DNA from: Streptococcus mitis
GTDB lineage: Bacteria; Bacillota; Bacilli; Lactobacillales; Streptococcaceae
Direction of reading: 5' to 3'
DNA: 64,000 bases
Assembly (NCBI RefSeq): GCF_016658865.1
Contig: NZ_CP067992.1
Coordinates: 453,001-517,000, forward strand
Shown here: positions 40,839 through 48,770 of the stretch, piece by piece
Numbering within the stretch: the first letter of the stretch is position 1
Layout of the letters: every line of letters starts with the position of its first letter
Translations under genes and position numbers: made by a program
Notes under the pieces: model-generated
What the model was told of the DNA's origin: nothing
The model's database searches: none
Seen by the model: only the letters and a program-made list of their open reading frames with translations

Positions 40839-41074
40839 TTATTTTTTACCTGTAAAGAATGATACTACAGTAACAACAATTGCTGCTCCTGCAATAGATG
40901 GGATCAAAGCCATTCCAGCGATGGATGGGCCCAACTACCTAAAAGGGATTGTTCTACAGATGACCCGACTAAACCAGCGAATACATTTGCGACGATTCCC
41001 ATAGAACTACCTTTTTTAGTGATTCTACCTGCTACAAGTCCAATAAGACCTCCAGCAATGATTGACCACAATAT
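40839..41074 (-). pseudogene. GlsB/YeaQ/YmgE-family membrane protein, disrupted
   Basis: The minus strand encodes WSIIAGGLIGLVAGRITKKG, MGIVANVFAGLVGSS, then after a one-base deletion in a G run near 40928 the other frame continues GPSIAGMALIPSIAGAAIVV and FFTGKK to TAA (40839-40841). The expected ATG before LWS reads ATA, leaving at best a TTG start. So both start and frame are damaged in what should be the first gene of the stress operon. Confidence 0.75.
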
Positions 41075-41111
41075 TGCTTACCCTCCTTTTCTATTTTAAT
41101 ATCAAAAAATA

Positions 41112-41250
41112 AATCAATTCCTTTGATTATCGCTATTATATAATTTTAATATAAAATAATCAATTATTTTGATTATTATATAATTTTAATATAAAAAAAT
41201 CAAATTCTTTGATTGTTGCTATTATATAATTTTTAAAATTAAAAATATAA
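41112..41250. repeat. Three A+T-rich tandem repeats in the mga/gls24 control region
   Basis: Three imperfect units start aatcaa at 41112, 41158 and 41198. Each has a palindrome of type aatcaa-N4/5-ttgatt followed by attatataatttt. They lie between the divergent stress operon and mga gene. Pneumococcal MgaSpn binds A+T-rich, bendable DNA in the same intergenic position. Confidence 0.65.
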
Positions 41251-41395
41251 TCTTTCGACTTGAATTTGATTCTGTATTCACGCACTTAATAGACGGTAAA
41301 ATAAGAAAATTGTTTATATATTGCCTCCGTAGTGTTATTATACGAGATAAAGGATCTTAGTAAAAGTCGTTATAGCATGTTCTACCTATTCATTG

Positions 41396-41404
41396 TGGTA
41401 TAAT
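41396..41404 (+). promoter_or_regulatory. Extended -10 promoter of the mga gene
   Basis: tggtataat, with hexamer 41399-41404, about 45 nt before the start codon. Confidence 0.55.
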
Positions 41405-41449
41405 TGCAAGAGGTGAAATCCGATAATTTATAAAAAGAGAAAGACATTC

Positions 41450-42928
41450 ATGAGAGATTTATTATCTAAAAAAAGTCATAGGCAATTAGAATTATTAGAA
41501 TTATTATTTGAACATAAACGTTGGTTTCATCGTTCTGAACTAGCAGAGTTATTAAATTGTACAGAACGTGCAGTCAAAGATGATCTATCCCATGTTAAAT
41601 CTGCTTTTCCTGACTTGATTTTTCATTCTTCTACTAATGGTATACGCATTATTAATACCGATGATAGTGATATTGAAATGGTTTACCATCATTTCTTTAA
41701 GCATTCAACTCATTTTTCGATTTTAGAATTTATCTTTTTTAATGAAGGCTGTCAAGCTGAGAGTATTTGTAAAGAATTTTATATCAGTTCATCTTCGCTC
41801 TATCGTATTATTAGCCAAATCAATAAAGTGATTAAAAGGCAATTTCAATTTGAAATCAGTCTGACCCCTGTTCAAATCATTGGAAATGAGAGAGATATTC
41901 GTTACTTTTTTGCACAATATTTTTCAGAAAAATATTATTTCCTAGAATGGCCATTTGAAAATTTTTCATCAGAGCCCCTATCTCAATTGTTAGAATTGGT
42001 TTATAAGGAAACAAGCTTTCCAATGAATTTGTCAACTCATAGAATGCTAAAGTTGCTCCTAGTTACGAACCTATATAGAATAAAGTTTGGTCATTTCATG
42101 GAAGTAGAGAAAGACTCTTTTAACGATCAAAGTTTGGATTTTTTAATGCAGGCAGAAGGAATAGAAGGTGTTGCTAAGAATTTTGAATTAGAATACAATA
42201 TCTCTTTAGATGAAGAAGTTGTTTGCCAATTATTTGTGTCTTACTTTCAAAAAATGTTTTTCATAGATGAAAGTCTCTTTATGAAATGCGTAAAAAAGGA
42301 TAGCTATGTTGAAAAATCTTACCATCTATTGAGTGATTTTATTGATCAGATTTCAGTCAAGTATCAGATTGAGATTGAGAATAAGGATAATCTGATTTGG
42401 CATTTGCATAATACCGCACATCTGTATCGTCAAGAGTTGTCCACTGAGTTTATTTTATTTGATCAAAAAGGGAATACAATCAGGAATTTTCAAAATATTT
42501 TCCCTAAATTTGTTTCAGATATAAAAAAAGAGCTTTCTCATTATTTAGAGACTCTTGAGGTTTGTTCTAGTTCAATGATGGTAAATCATCTATCTTATAC
42601 CTTCATCACTCATACCAAACATTTGGTGCTTAATTTACTACAAAATCAGCCAAAGCTGAAGGTTCTGGTTATGAGTAATTTTGATCAGTATCATGCAAAA
42701 TCCGTTGCAGAGACACTTTCTTATTATTGCAGCAACAATTTTGAACTTGAAGTTTGGACTGAATTAGAATTATCAAAGGAATCTTTAGAAGAATCGCCTT
42801 ATGATATCATCATTTCTAATTTTATTATTCCTCCGATTGAAAATAAGAGACTGATCTATTCAAATAATATAAACACGGTCTCACTCATATCTTTGTTAAA
42901 TGCCATGATGTTTATTCGATTAGATTAG
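41450..42928 (+). CDS. mgaSpn: Mga-family virulence regulator (MgaSpn-like)
   Basis: 492 aa. An N-terminal HTH_Mga (about 5-65, RSELAELLNCTERAVKDDLSHV), a second HTH (about 80-160, AESICKEFYISSSSLYRIISQINK), a PRD-like helical centre (about 170-380) and a C-terminal EIIB-like part (KLKVLVMSNFDQYHAKSVAETLS) give the Mga/AtxA plan. It faces the amaP-gls24 operon, which MgaSpn activates in pneumococcus. A+T-rich repeats fill the shared region. Confidence 0.88.
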   Translation: MRDLLSKKSHRQLELLELLFEHKRWFHRSELAELLNCTERAVKDDLSHVKSAFPDLIFHSSTNGIRIINTDDSDIEMVYHHFFKHSTHFSILEFIFFNEGCQAESICKEFYISSSSLYRIISQINKVIKRQFQFEISLTPVQIIGNERDIRYFFAQYFSEKYYFLEWPFENFSSEPLSQLLELVYKETSFPMNLSTHRMLKLLLVTNLYRIKFGHFMEVEKDSFNDQSLDFLMQAEGIEGVAKNFELEYNISLDEEVVCQLFVSYFQKMFFIDESLFMKCVKKDSYVEKSYHLLSDFIDQISVKYQIEIENKDNLIWHLHNTAHLYRQELSTEFILFDQKGNTIRNFQNIFPKFVSDIKKELSHYLETLEVCSSSMMVNHLSYTFITHTKHLVLNLLQNQPKLKVLVMSNFDQYHAKSVAETLSYYCSNNFELEVWTELELSKESLEESPYDIIISNFIIPPIENKRLIYSNNINTVSLISLLNAMMFIRLD

Positions 42929-42937
42929 TGAGTGAAA

Positions 42938-42992
42938 GAAGACTCCATCCATCTCTAGGGTAGATTTCCTATAGATAGGTGGAGTCTTTTTG
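42938..42992 (+). terminator. Terminator after mga
   Basis: gactcca...tggagtc arms with inner pairing, followed by ttttt. Confidence 0.7.
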
Positions 42993-43173
42993 AATATTAA
43001 AAAATTTCATATCTATCATTAGCAGAGCTCCTAGTTACATTCATTTTGGGACCTGTTTTAAATAGTATATGCCCAGAGCTAAGTATCTGAAGTAGAAAAA
43101 GAAAGATCTTTTAATCCTTTATCAAAATACTTGAAACAGGATGTATCACAGATTGAATCGAAACCCAATCCTA

Positions 43174-43433
43174 TCACTTGTTGGATATTCGAACACGGGT
43201 TACGATACCATATGGATCACTAAATTCTAACTCTCTTGAGTTTAGCTATGTGATTGGTGCCTCAACTTCAAGTGTACTATGGTCAATGATGAGGAGCTCC
43301 TCTTTACTTGTAACCTCAATGAGATAGTAGGCTAGGCCTGGCAAGCCTTGCTGACGTTTGGTTAGACCTCTTCCGGACCACTCATTTATTGCAAAGTGAC
43401 GAATTGATTTTTTGTTGTAATATATGACATGAT
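43174..43433 (-). pseudogene. VOC-family protein, truncated with in-frame stop
   Basis: Minus strand reads FAINEWSGRGLTKRQQGLPG, YYLIEVTSKEELLIIDH, EVEAPIT, a TAG, then ELEFSDPYGIVTRVRISNK and a stop at 43174-43176. The SDPYGIVTRV end is the usual VOC/glyoxalase C-terminus. No start codon is found in frame at the 5' end. The sequence from 42995 to 43170 shows nothing else recognisable. Confidence 0.6.
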
Positions 43434-43443
43434 TTTTTCCTTT

Positions 43444-44448
43444 TTATTTTTGAAAGCTGAGGACTGTTTTACCACGAGAGCGACCATTAGCGACTTTGTC
43501 TAAGGCGCTATTTACCTCTTCAAAAGGATAAACTGTATCGATAGAGGGTTTGATTTCTAATTTACTAAAGAGGTCAGCTACCTCTTGTAATTGAGCGCCA
43601 TTGCTTTCTACAAAGATAAAATGGTAGTGGACACCATATTTTTCCGCCATCTTATCAACTTTGCGACCTGCTATGCCAAGAATAATCTGTTTCCATTTTG
43701 GCAGATTCATGCGTTTGGCAAAGGCGCCGTTTGGCATGGCACGAAGTGAAACAAGATGACCACCTTTTTTCATGATAGACATTTGTTTTTCAGTTTCAGC
43801 TCCACCGAGAGTATCGAGAACATAGTCAACCTGGCTAACAGTTTTTATATAATCCTCTGTTTTGTAATCGATAAATCTATCTGCTCCTAGTTTCAACACA
43901 CGCTCAGCGCTATCTCCAGAACCGTTGGTAATGACTTTCAATCCTTTGGCCTTGGCAATAGGAATGGCCATTCCACCGACACCTCCAGTACCACCAGAAA
44001 TAAAGATCGTTTTCCCAGCTTGAGCGCTCATGAGGTCAAGAGCCTGCATGATAGTCAAGGCAGTAAGCGGAACAGCAGCAGCTTCCTCGTCTGATAGATA
44101 GTCTGGAACCTTGGCTAAGGCTTGGCTATCGACAGCTACGTATTCTGCAAAGGCGCCGATATGATCAAGTGGCAGACGGCCAAAGACACGGTCTCCGACT
44201 TTGAGATTTTTAACTTGTCTACCTGTCGCCTCAACGATTCCAACCACTTCGTTACCTGCAGTTTGAGGAAGTTTGTAGGGAACAATTATCTTAACCTCAC
44301 CACGAGAGATCATGTTATCAAGAGGATTGACCCCGGCAGCGGAAACTTTCACCAAGACTTGTTTGTCTGTAATACCTGGTTTAGCGATTTCTGTGATGTT
44401 CAGTGTGATATTCTTTTTGTTATAAGTAGTGTGTTGTGCGGCTTTCAT
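43444..44448 (-). CDS. NADP-dependent zinc-less oxidoreductase (quinone reductase type)
   Basis: 334-aa MDR protein. N-terminal GroES-like part with VSAAGVNPLDNMISRG (no zinc cysteines), nucleotide loop IFISGGTGGVGGMAIPIAKAKG (about residues 145-165). Reduces quinones or enones with NAD(P)H. Downstream of an Rrf2 regulator; its promoter region contains a palindrome shared with that regulator. Confidence 0.87.
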   Translation of the reverse strand: MKAAQHTTYNKKNITLNITEIAKPGITDKQVLVKVSAAGVNPLDNMISRGEVKIIVPYKLPQTAGNEVVGIVEATGRQVKNLKVGDRVFGRLPLDHIGAFAEYVAVDSQALAKVPDYLSDEEAAAVPLTALTIMQALDLMSAQAGKTIFISGGTGGVGGMAIPIAKAKGLKVITNGSGDSAERVLKLGADRFIDYKTEDYIKTVSQVDYVLDTLGGAETEKQMSIMKKGGHLVSLRAMPNGAFAKRMNLPKWKQIILGIAGRKVDKMAEKYGVHYHFIFVESNGAQLQEVADLFSKLEIKPSIDTVYPFEEVNSALDKVANGRSRGKTVLSFQK

Positions 44449-44483
44449 TGTCTTCTCTTTTCTTTTTTAATATAATGCAATAT

Positions 44484-44502
44484 ACTTGTATTTGATACAA
44501 GT
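44484..44502. promoter_or_regulatory. Candidate Rrf2 operator at the oxidoreductase promoter
   Basis: Perfect 8-3-8 palindrome acttgtat-ttg-atacaagt, upstream of the oxidoreductase gene; related to the palindrome before the Rrf2 gene. Confidence 0.55.
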
Positions 44503-44539
44503 TTATGTTGTTTCCAGTAAAAACTGACTTGTTATCAAA

Positions 44540-44971
44540 TCAGTTTCGGACTTGTTTGGCTTGTTTATATAGATTGTCAATGACATCTTCTAAAGTTTGA
44601 TTTGCTAATTCCTTTTCTAATTGAGATTCGGCACTAGCGAAAAGCGGTGAAACTGCTCCTTGGATATGTTTTCCAACGGGACAATCGGGATTACTATTTT
44701 GATGAACAGGGAATAAAGTAATGTGATTGATTTCTTGAGTAGCATAGTAGATCTCTAGTAAAGTCATTTTCTTTGGAGATTTACTGAGTTGATAGCCTGT
44801 TTTTCCTTGCTGGGAAAGAATCAAATCTGCATTTTTCAACAAGGCAATCACCTTTCGAATGTAACTAGCGTTAGTCCCAACACTGATAGCTAGTGCTTGA
44901 GAACTTAGGGTTTTCTTGCTTTCACTAATCATTGTTAAGATATGTAAAGCAACTGAGAATTTTGTATCCAT
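44540..44971 (-). CDS. Rrf2-family transcriptional regulator
   Basis: 143 aa with N-terminal winged helix (TLSSQALAISVGTNASYIRKVI, residues 21-42). It has one cysteine (about residue 97, NPDCPVG), not the three that hold an Fe-S cluster, so it resembles YwnA/thiol- or electrophile-sensing members. It precedes the oxidoreductase on the same strand, and the two share palindromic sites. Confidence 0.87.
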   Translation of the reverse strand: MDTKFSVALHILTMISESKKTLSSQALAISVGTNASYIRKVIALLKNADLILSQQGKTGYQLSKSPKKMTLLEIYYATQEINHITLFPVHQNSNPDCPVGKHIQGAVSPLFASAESQLEKELANQTLEDVIDNLYKQAKQVRN

Positions 44972-44993
44972 CTGAACTCCTTTTTAATAAACA

Positions 44994-45006
44994 TGTATCA
45001 GATACA
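44994..45006. promoter_or_regulatory. Candidate Rrf2 operator (autoregulatory)
   Basis: Palindrome tgtatc-a-gataca 23 nt upstream of the Rrf2 start codon. Confidence 0.5.
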
Positions 45007-45075
45007 AGAATAAGTGTAGCATGAATTAAAAGAAAAGCAAGACTTTTGTATTAAATTTTTTAAAATTTCAAGTGT

Positions 45076-45111
45076 AATCAGATTAAAGATGTCTGGAAAG
45101 GGTGTTTACAA
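45076..45111 (+). pseudogene. Left integrase 3'-end remnant
   Basis: A short frame encodes NQIKDVWKGC, nearly identical to the last residues (NQIRDVWKDC) of the integrase remnant at 47751-48347. Like that one it lies about 60-95 nt before a copy of the 39-bp repeat, so it is the tail of a second integrase. Confidence 0.55.
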
Positions 45112-45172
45112 AATTATATCTTTAATATCCATTGGTTGACCAAAAGTAGAACAGATACGAAAAAAAGCCTTT

Positions 45173-45211
45173 ACTCAAGGCTTTTCCTGTTGTATGTAGA
45201 TGCCCCCTACA
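45173..45211. repeat. Left attachment-site copy (39-bp direct repeat)
   Basis: 39 bp identical to 48406-48444. It includes half of the tRNA-Lys terminator and the last 11 nt of the tRNA-Lys(CTT) gene (tgccccctaca). A duplicated tRNA 3' end about 3.2 kb from the gene is the mark of integration by a tyrosine recombinase. Confidence 0.8.
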
Positions 45212-45314
45212 TGGATTTGTAAGAACTTTTCATATTGAAAATAAACAAAAATGTTGAAATATAGCTGATTTTAGGGAAATACTTTTAGGTGTTTTCAATG
45301 TCAGGATTTAAAAA

Positions 45315-45336
45315 TGGGGCAAAAGTGGGGCAAAAA
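45315..45336 (+). repeat. Paired tggggcaaa repeats, left
   Basis: Two copies of tggggcaaaa 11 bp apart, matched by a pair just after the integrase remnant (48355-48375). Possibly recombinase arm sites or a second copy of the integrase 3' flank. Confidence 0.4.
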
Positions 45337-45447
45337 CGAATGACTCGTATTTGGTTTGAAAACCTATAATACCTAATGATTATGCTATTCTAGATATATA
45401 GTTTTGTTATAAATAAATGTCAGTGCGAGTTCAAATCGGAGGATAAA

Positions 45448-45519
45448 ATGGAAAAACAAATTAATGAAAAAAAGCCTTGGTTCCCAAAGCTTTTTAATGT
45501 TATAAACTCATTAAAATAA
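45448..45519 (+). CDS. Possible 23-aa peptide
   Basis: ATG 45448 is preceded by cggagg at good spacing and encodes MEKQINEKKPWFPKLFNVI... to TAA. It overlaps the 3' end of the convergent ltrA by 9 nt. No family recognised; could be a truncated gene start left by the island. Confidence 0.3.
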   Translation: MEKQINEKKPWFPKLFNVINSLK

Positions 45520-46656
45520 CTCCCAGTTAGATTTGGAATATTTTTTATTCTGTGTCAAATAAAAATAAATAAAATGAATGGCTATAGCTAGAGCTAAAAT
45601 GGTTGTTATACTCACTACTATTATAGGATTAGAAGCAAAGATTAAAGAGAGAATAAAGGCAGCCAGATAGAGTGTCGCTTGGACACAGTAGTAACTTTTC
45701 GAATAGCGAAGATAGTGTTTGTTATAGGGCCCATTTACTAGGACAGCAGCTTGAAAGAGGCCAAATCCGATATAAGAGAAGCTGGTTGCAAAGAGACGAT
45801 TAGCTTCAGGATTCTGAAGAAAACTCATCGATACAGTCATCATCATAAGTCCAATGAAAATAGGATAGTGACTGTAAATTAGAAATAGTCCCTTTTGATT
45901 AGATTTTTCATCAATAGCATGGTCGAATTGACCAAAATAAAACAAGAACAGAGAAATCATAATAATGAGATAAAGAACCGAATAAATCGAGAAATTCTCG
46001 ATTGTAAAGAAGTTAGCTAGATTCGTAATCATCTCTCCAAACGTAATAATGACAAGAAGGGAGATGCGCTCGATTAAATGGGGGAGATTTACCTGGTAAT
46101 GCTTATCTTTATTAAGCAAGATACTTGGCATAATAAAGATAAACAGAATACTAGCAAAGAAGATATAGACTCTAACGTAAATAGGAAGAAGAGCTGCTAG
46201 ATAGACTCCTAAACTTCCTAGACCTGTTATCCATAGAAAACCTTTGATACTTTCCCGTTCAACATCATCGGTTGATTTTCTAAAAAATTCAACCAAATAT
46301 TGAAAAAATAAGGTAAGGGTTAATGTACCAATAGCCCAACAGAGATAATGAAAATATTGTTGCCAATCAGGTCCAATCATATTGGCTATAAAGAGTAAAA
46401 GTCCCATTTTGATAAACATGATTACCATGTTAAATAAAGAGTTCTTTCCATAGCGATTGGTATAATCGGTTTGAATCATCCAGGAATCGATGAGAACCAA
46501 AATAGCAATGAAAAAATCAAGGAAAGAATTCCAAGTCAAAATACCGTTATGAAGATGGTCGATTAAAGTAGTTACTTTTGAAATTGCAAAAACAAAAACT
46601 AAGTCATAAAAAAGTTCTGAAAATTCTACACGTTTATGTTTAATAAGAGTTGTCAT
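45511..46656 (-). CDS. ltrA: Low-temperature-requirement A (LtrA) family membrane protein
   Basis: 381 aa with about 11 membrane spans. The hallmark N-terminus RVEFSELFYDLVFVFAIS and the later HLIERISLLVIITFGEMI motif identify LtrA. First described as needed for Listeria growth in the cold; the biochemical role is unclear. It lies between the two copies of the 39-bp repeat, so it probably came as cargo. Confidence 0.88.
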   Translation of the reverse strand: MTTLIKHKRVEFSELFYDLVFVFAISKVTTLIDHLHNGILTWNSFLDFFIAILVLIDSWMIQTDYTNRYGKNSLFNMVIMFIKMGLLLFIANMIGPDWQQYFHYLCWAIGTLTLTLFFQYLVEFFRKSTDDVERESIKGFLWITGLGSLGVYLAALLPIYVRVYIFFASILFIFIMPSILLNKDKHYQVNLPHLIERISLLVIITFGEMITNLANFFTIENFSIYSVLYLIIMISLFLFYFGQFDHAIDEKSNQKGLFLIYSHYPIFIGLMMMTVSMSFLQNPEANRLFATSFSYIGFGLFQAAVLVNGPYNKHYLRYSKSYYCVQATLYLAAFILSLIFASNPIIVVSITTILALAIAIHFIYFYLTQNKKYSKSNWELF

Positions 46657-46819
46657 CTTAAGACCTTTCTATTTTAGAAGTACAATTTATTATAACAGAA
46701 AATGGTAATGAGAGAAAAGGAGATGCTTAAATAACTTTATGTGGCGCGAATTGTCAAAACCTTGACTTCTTTTGTCATTTACTTGAAAAAGCAACCCTGA
46801 CGAGTTGATTAAAATCCTA

Positions 46820-47662
46820 TTAAAAATTAACTTTGTCAGGATCATCCTGAGTTTTGATGCCTTGAATCTTATCCAAGACCGCCATATCTTCCTCTGATAA
46901 GTCGAAGCCGAAGATATCCAAGTTAGCTTTTATATTTTTAGGTGTCACAGACTTAGGTAGTGGCAAGAAACCTTTTTGAAGGCTCCAACGCAGAGCAACT
47001 TGTGCCACAGATTTACCGTTACGTTCAGCCACTGCTTCAACATCTTCATTTCCAAAAATACCACCTGTACCTAGTGGACTATAGGCTTCAATAAGGATAT
47101 CGCGCTCTTGGCAATAGGCAACTAAGTCTTCTTGGTCACAACCTGGAGCCAAGAGGATTTGATTGACATGTGGAACAATTTCAGCTGTTTCAATAAGAGC
47201 TTCTAGGTGATGTTGCATAAAGTTAGACACACCGATAGCGCGCACCTTACCTTCTTTGTAAGCTTCTTCCATAGCCTTCCATGCACCCGCATTGCCAGCC
47301 TTCCAAGCATCATTCTCACGAAGCGCCTTTGGATTAGGCCAATGGATAAGCAAAAGATCCAAATAATCCACACCAAGTCTTTCGAGAGACTCATCGATAG
47401 AAGTCTTAGCCAACTCGTAATCGTGCTTATCATTCCAAAGTTTGGTAGTTAGGAAAATATCCTCACGTGCCAAATCACTATCAGCAATCGCCTTACCTAC
47501 AGAAACCTCGTTACCGTAAATTTGTGCGGTATCAATATGTGTGTAACCCGCCTTAAGTGCGAAGCTAACACTGTTATAGGCTTCTTCGCCTTCAGCAATT
47601 TGCCAAGTTCCAAAACCAATTTTAGGAATAGCAACCCCATTTGCAAGTGTATATGTTTCCAT
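46820..47662 (-). CDS. Aldo/keto reductase
   Basis: 280 aa, AKR5-like (2,5-diketo-gluconate reductase type). Catalytic motifs GYTHIDTAQIYGNE, LTTKLWND, DLLLIHWPNP, IGVSNFMQHHLEAL, PLPKSVTPKNIKANLDIF are present. NADPH-dependent reduction of aldehydes or ketones. ATG 47662 fits aaaggtg; a GTG three codons upstream is inside that site. Cargo of the tRNA-Lys island. Confidence 0.9.
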   Translation of the reverse strand: METYTLANGVAIPKIGFGTWQIAEGEEAYNSVSFALKAGYTHIDTAQIYGNEVSVGKAIADSDLAREDIFLTTKLWNDKHDYELAKTSIDESLERLGVDYLDLLLIHWPNPKALRENDAWKAGNAGAWKAMEEAYKEGKVRAIGVSNFMQHHLEALIETAEIVPHVNQILLAPGCDQEDLVAYCQERDILIEAYSPLGTGGIFGNEDVEAVAERNGKSVAQVALRWSLQKGFLPLPKSVTPKNIKANLDIFGFDLSEEDMAVLDKIQGIKTQDDPDKVNF

Positions 47663-47750
47663 GATTTTCACCTTTTCTTTTTTAATAGTACCATCTTAAA
47701 AAAGATAAGGCAAAAATGCAAAGATTTGCTACGGCTATTACTATGAATAG

Positions 47751-48347
47751 TTCCTTACTTCTTTTTCCGCTGTTGGTAACATCCTTTGGAGATATTGCTA
47801 CTTTGGAAAGAATGAATTTGTTGGTATTGTAAAATACAATCTTCAAGACCGCGACATTATTATCAAGAGCCTGAAATATTTTATTCAGTATTATAGGAGG
47901 TTTAATACCCTTTCTCATAAATTTGTCCCTCCAAAAAACAAAACGTCTATTCGGATGGTACCGATAGACGAAGAATGTATTAAGATATTACAAGTCCTAA
48001 AAATTGAACAGGAGAAAGCTAATAAAGAGCTAGGAATCAAGAATAGGTATAAAATGATTTTTCAGCATTATGGATATATTCACTTGGTACCAGATATTGC
48101 AAGTGTCAATAAAGCTTTAAGTGTTCTTTTAAATGAATTAGATATTTATCCAATTATCACGACAAAAGGAGCACGTCATACCTATGGAAGCTACCTCTGG
48201 CACAAAGGATTTGACCTTGGAGTTATTGCAAAAATTTTAGGGCATAGAGATATTTCAATGTTAGTAGAAGTATATGGACACACTTTAGAAGAGAAAATTT
48301 TTGAAGAATTTAATCAAATCAGAGATGTCTGGAAAGATTGCTCATAA
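47751..48347 (+). pseudogene. int: Tyrosine-recombinase integrase, C-terminal remnant
   Basis: The frame is open from 47751 to the TAA at 48345-48347 but has no real start. It encodes FVPPKNKTSIRMVPIDEECIK, then the catalytic core TTKGARHTYGSYLWHKG (Arg-His-x-x-Tyr box I of part 2), VIAKILGHRDISMLVEVYGH (His and nucleophile Tyr). The DNA-binding N-terminal domains and first catalytic Arg are gone. An internal ATG (47955) would give only 130 aa. It would have excised the island through the flanking repeats. Confidence 0.82.
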
Positions 48348-48354
48348 AAAAATG

Positions 48355-48375
48355 TGGGGCAAATGATGGGGCAAA
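48355..48375 (+). repeat. Paired tggggcaaa repeats, right
   Basis: tggggcaaa twice, 12 bp apart, 7 nt after the integrase stop; counterpart of 45315-45336. Confidence 0.4.
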
Positions 48376-48393
48376 TCAGTTATAGACAAGCAA

Positions 48394-48420
48394 AAAAGCC
48401 TTGTAACTCAAGGCTTTTCC
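48394..48420 (-). terminator. Terminator of tRNA-Lys(CTT)
   Basis: Minus strand aagccttgagttacaaggctt followed by ttttt, just 3' of the tRNA. Part of it lies inside the direct repeat. Confidence 0.75.
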
Positions 48421-48444
48421 TGTTGTATGTAGATGCCCCCTACA
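48406..48444. repeat. Right attachment-site copy (39-bp direct repeat)
   Basis: Identical to 45173-45211. Its right end is the 3' end of the intact tRNA-Lys gene. Confidence 0.8.
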
Positions 48445-48506
48445 GGGATCGAACCTGTGACCCACGGATTAAGAGTCCGCTGCTCTGCCAGCTGAGCTAA
48501 GGAGGC
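48434..48506 (-). tRNA. tRNA-Lys (CTT)
   Basis: 73-nt cloverleaf on the minus strand, acceptor gcctcct/agggggc, anticodon CTT. Only tRNA outside the main array; its 3' end is the integration target of the island to its left. Confidence 0.94.
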
Positions 48507-48511
48507 AAAGA

Positions 48512-48707
48512 AAAAAGCTGTATTGGTGCCGAAACTTCACGGTTTGTATTGAACCCGCGCAATTAAGCAGGTGGGCAACTCGCTCTAACTGAAGCTGTTT
48601 CCGTGTGAGACGGCCTACATGCTGTTAGAAGACTTTTGTTTCCCTAATAATACAAAAAATAGTCGGTCAACACTTAAGTGTGAAGTCGTACACCACAGCG
48701 TTTCTAT
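48512..48707 (-). ncRNA. ssrS: 6S RNA
   Basis: About 195 nt between rarA and tRNA-Lys. Its ends pair in a long closing stem on the minus strand: gctgt/acagc, ggtg/cacc, acttcac/gtgaagt. The central part is a large open region with short stems, the promoter-mimic shape of 6S RNA. A promoter (ttgatt, 16 nt, tatcat at 48719-48714) lies upstream and a U-run closes it. 6S next to rarA also occurs in Bacillus. It binds RNA polymerase holoenzyme in stationary phase. Confidence 0.8.
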
Positions 48708-48770
48708 GTTTATATGATACCACTTTTTCAAAAAAAATCAAGAGGAAAGTGCAATTTTTTGAAAAGGATT

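Noticed and set aside
41100..41260. Possible CRISPR-like array because of three tandem units
   Set aside because: Units are A+T-rich, diverged and contiguous without spacers; no cas genes.
46657..46819. Feature between ltrA and the aldo/keto reductase
   Set aside because: No frame, hairpin or site that I could support.
47682..47918. 78-aa minus-strand frame upstream of the aldo/keto reductase
   Set aside because: It is antisense to the integrase remnant, whose plus-strand frame reads clear recombinase sequence from about 47820 onward.
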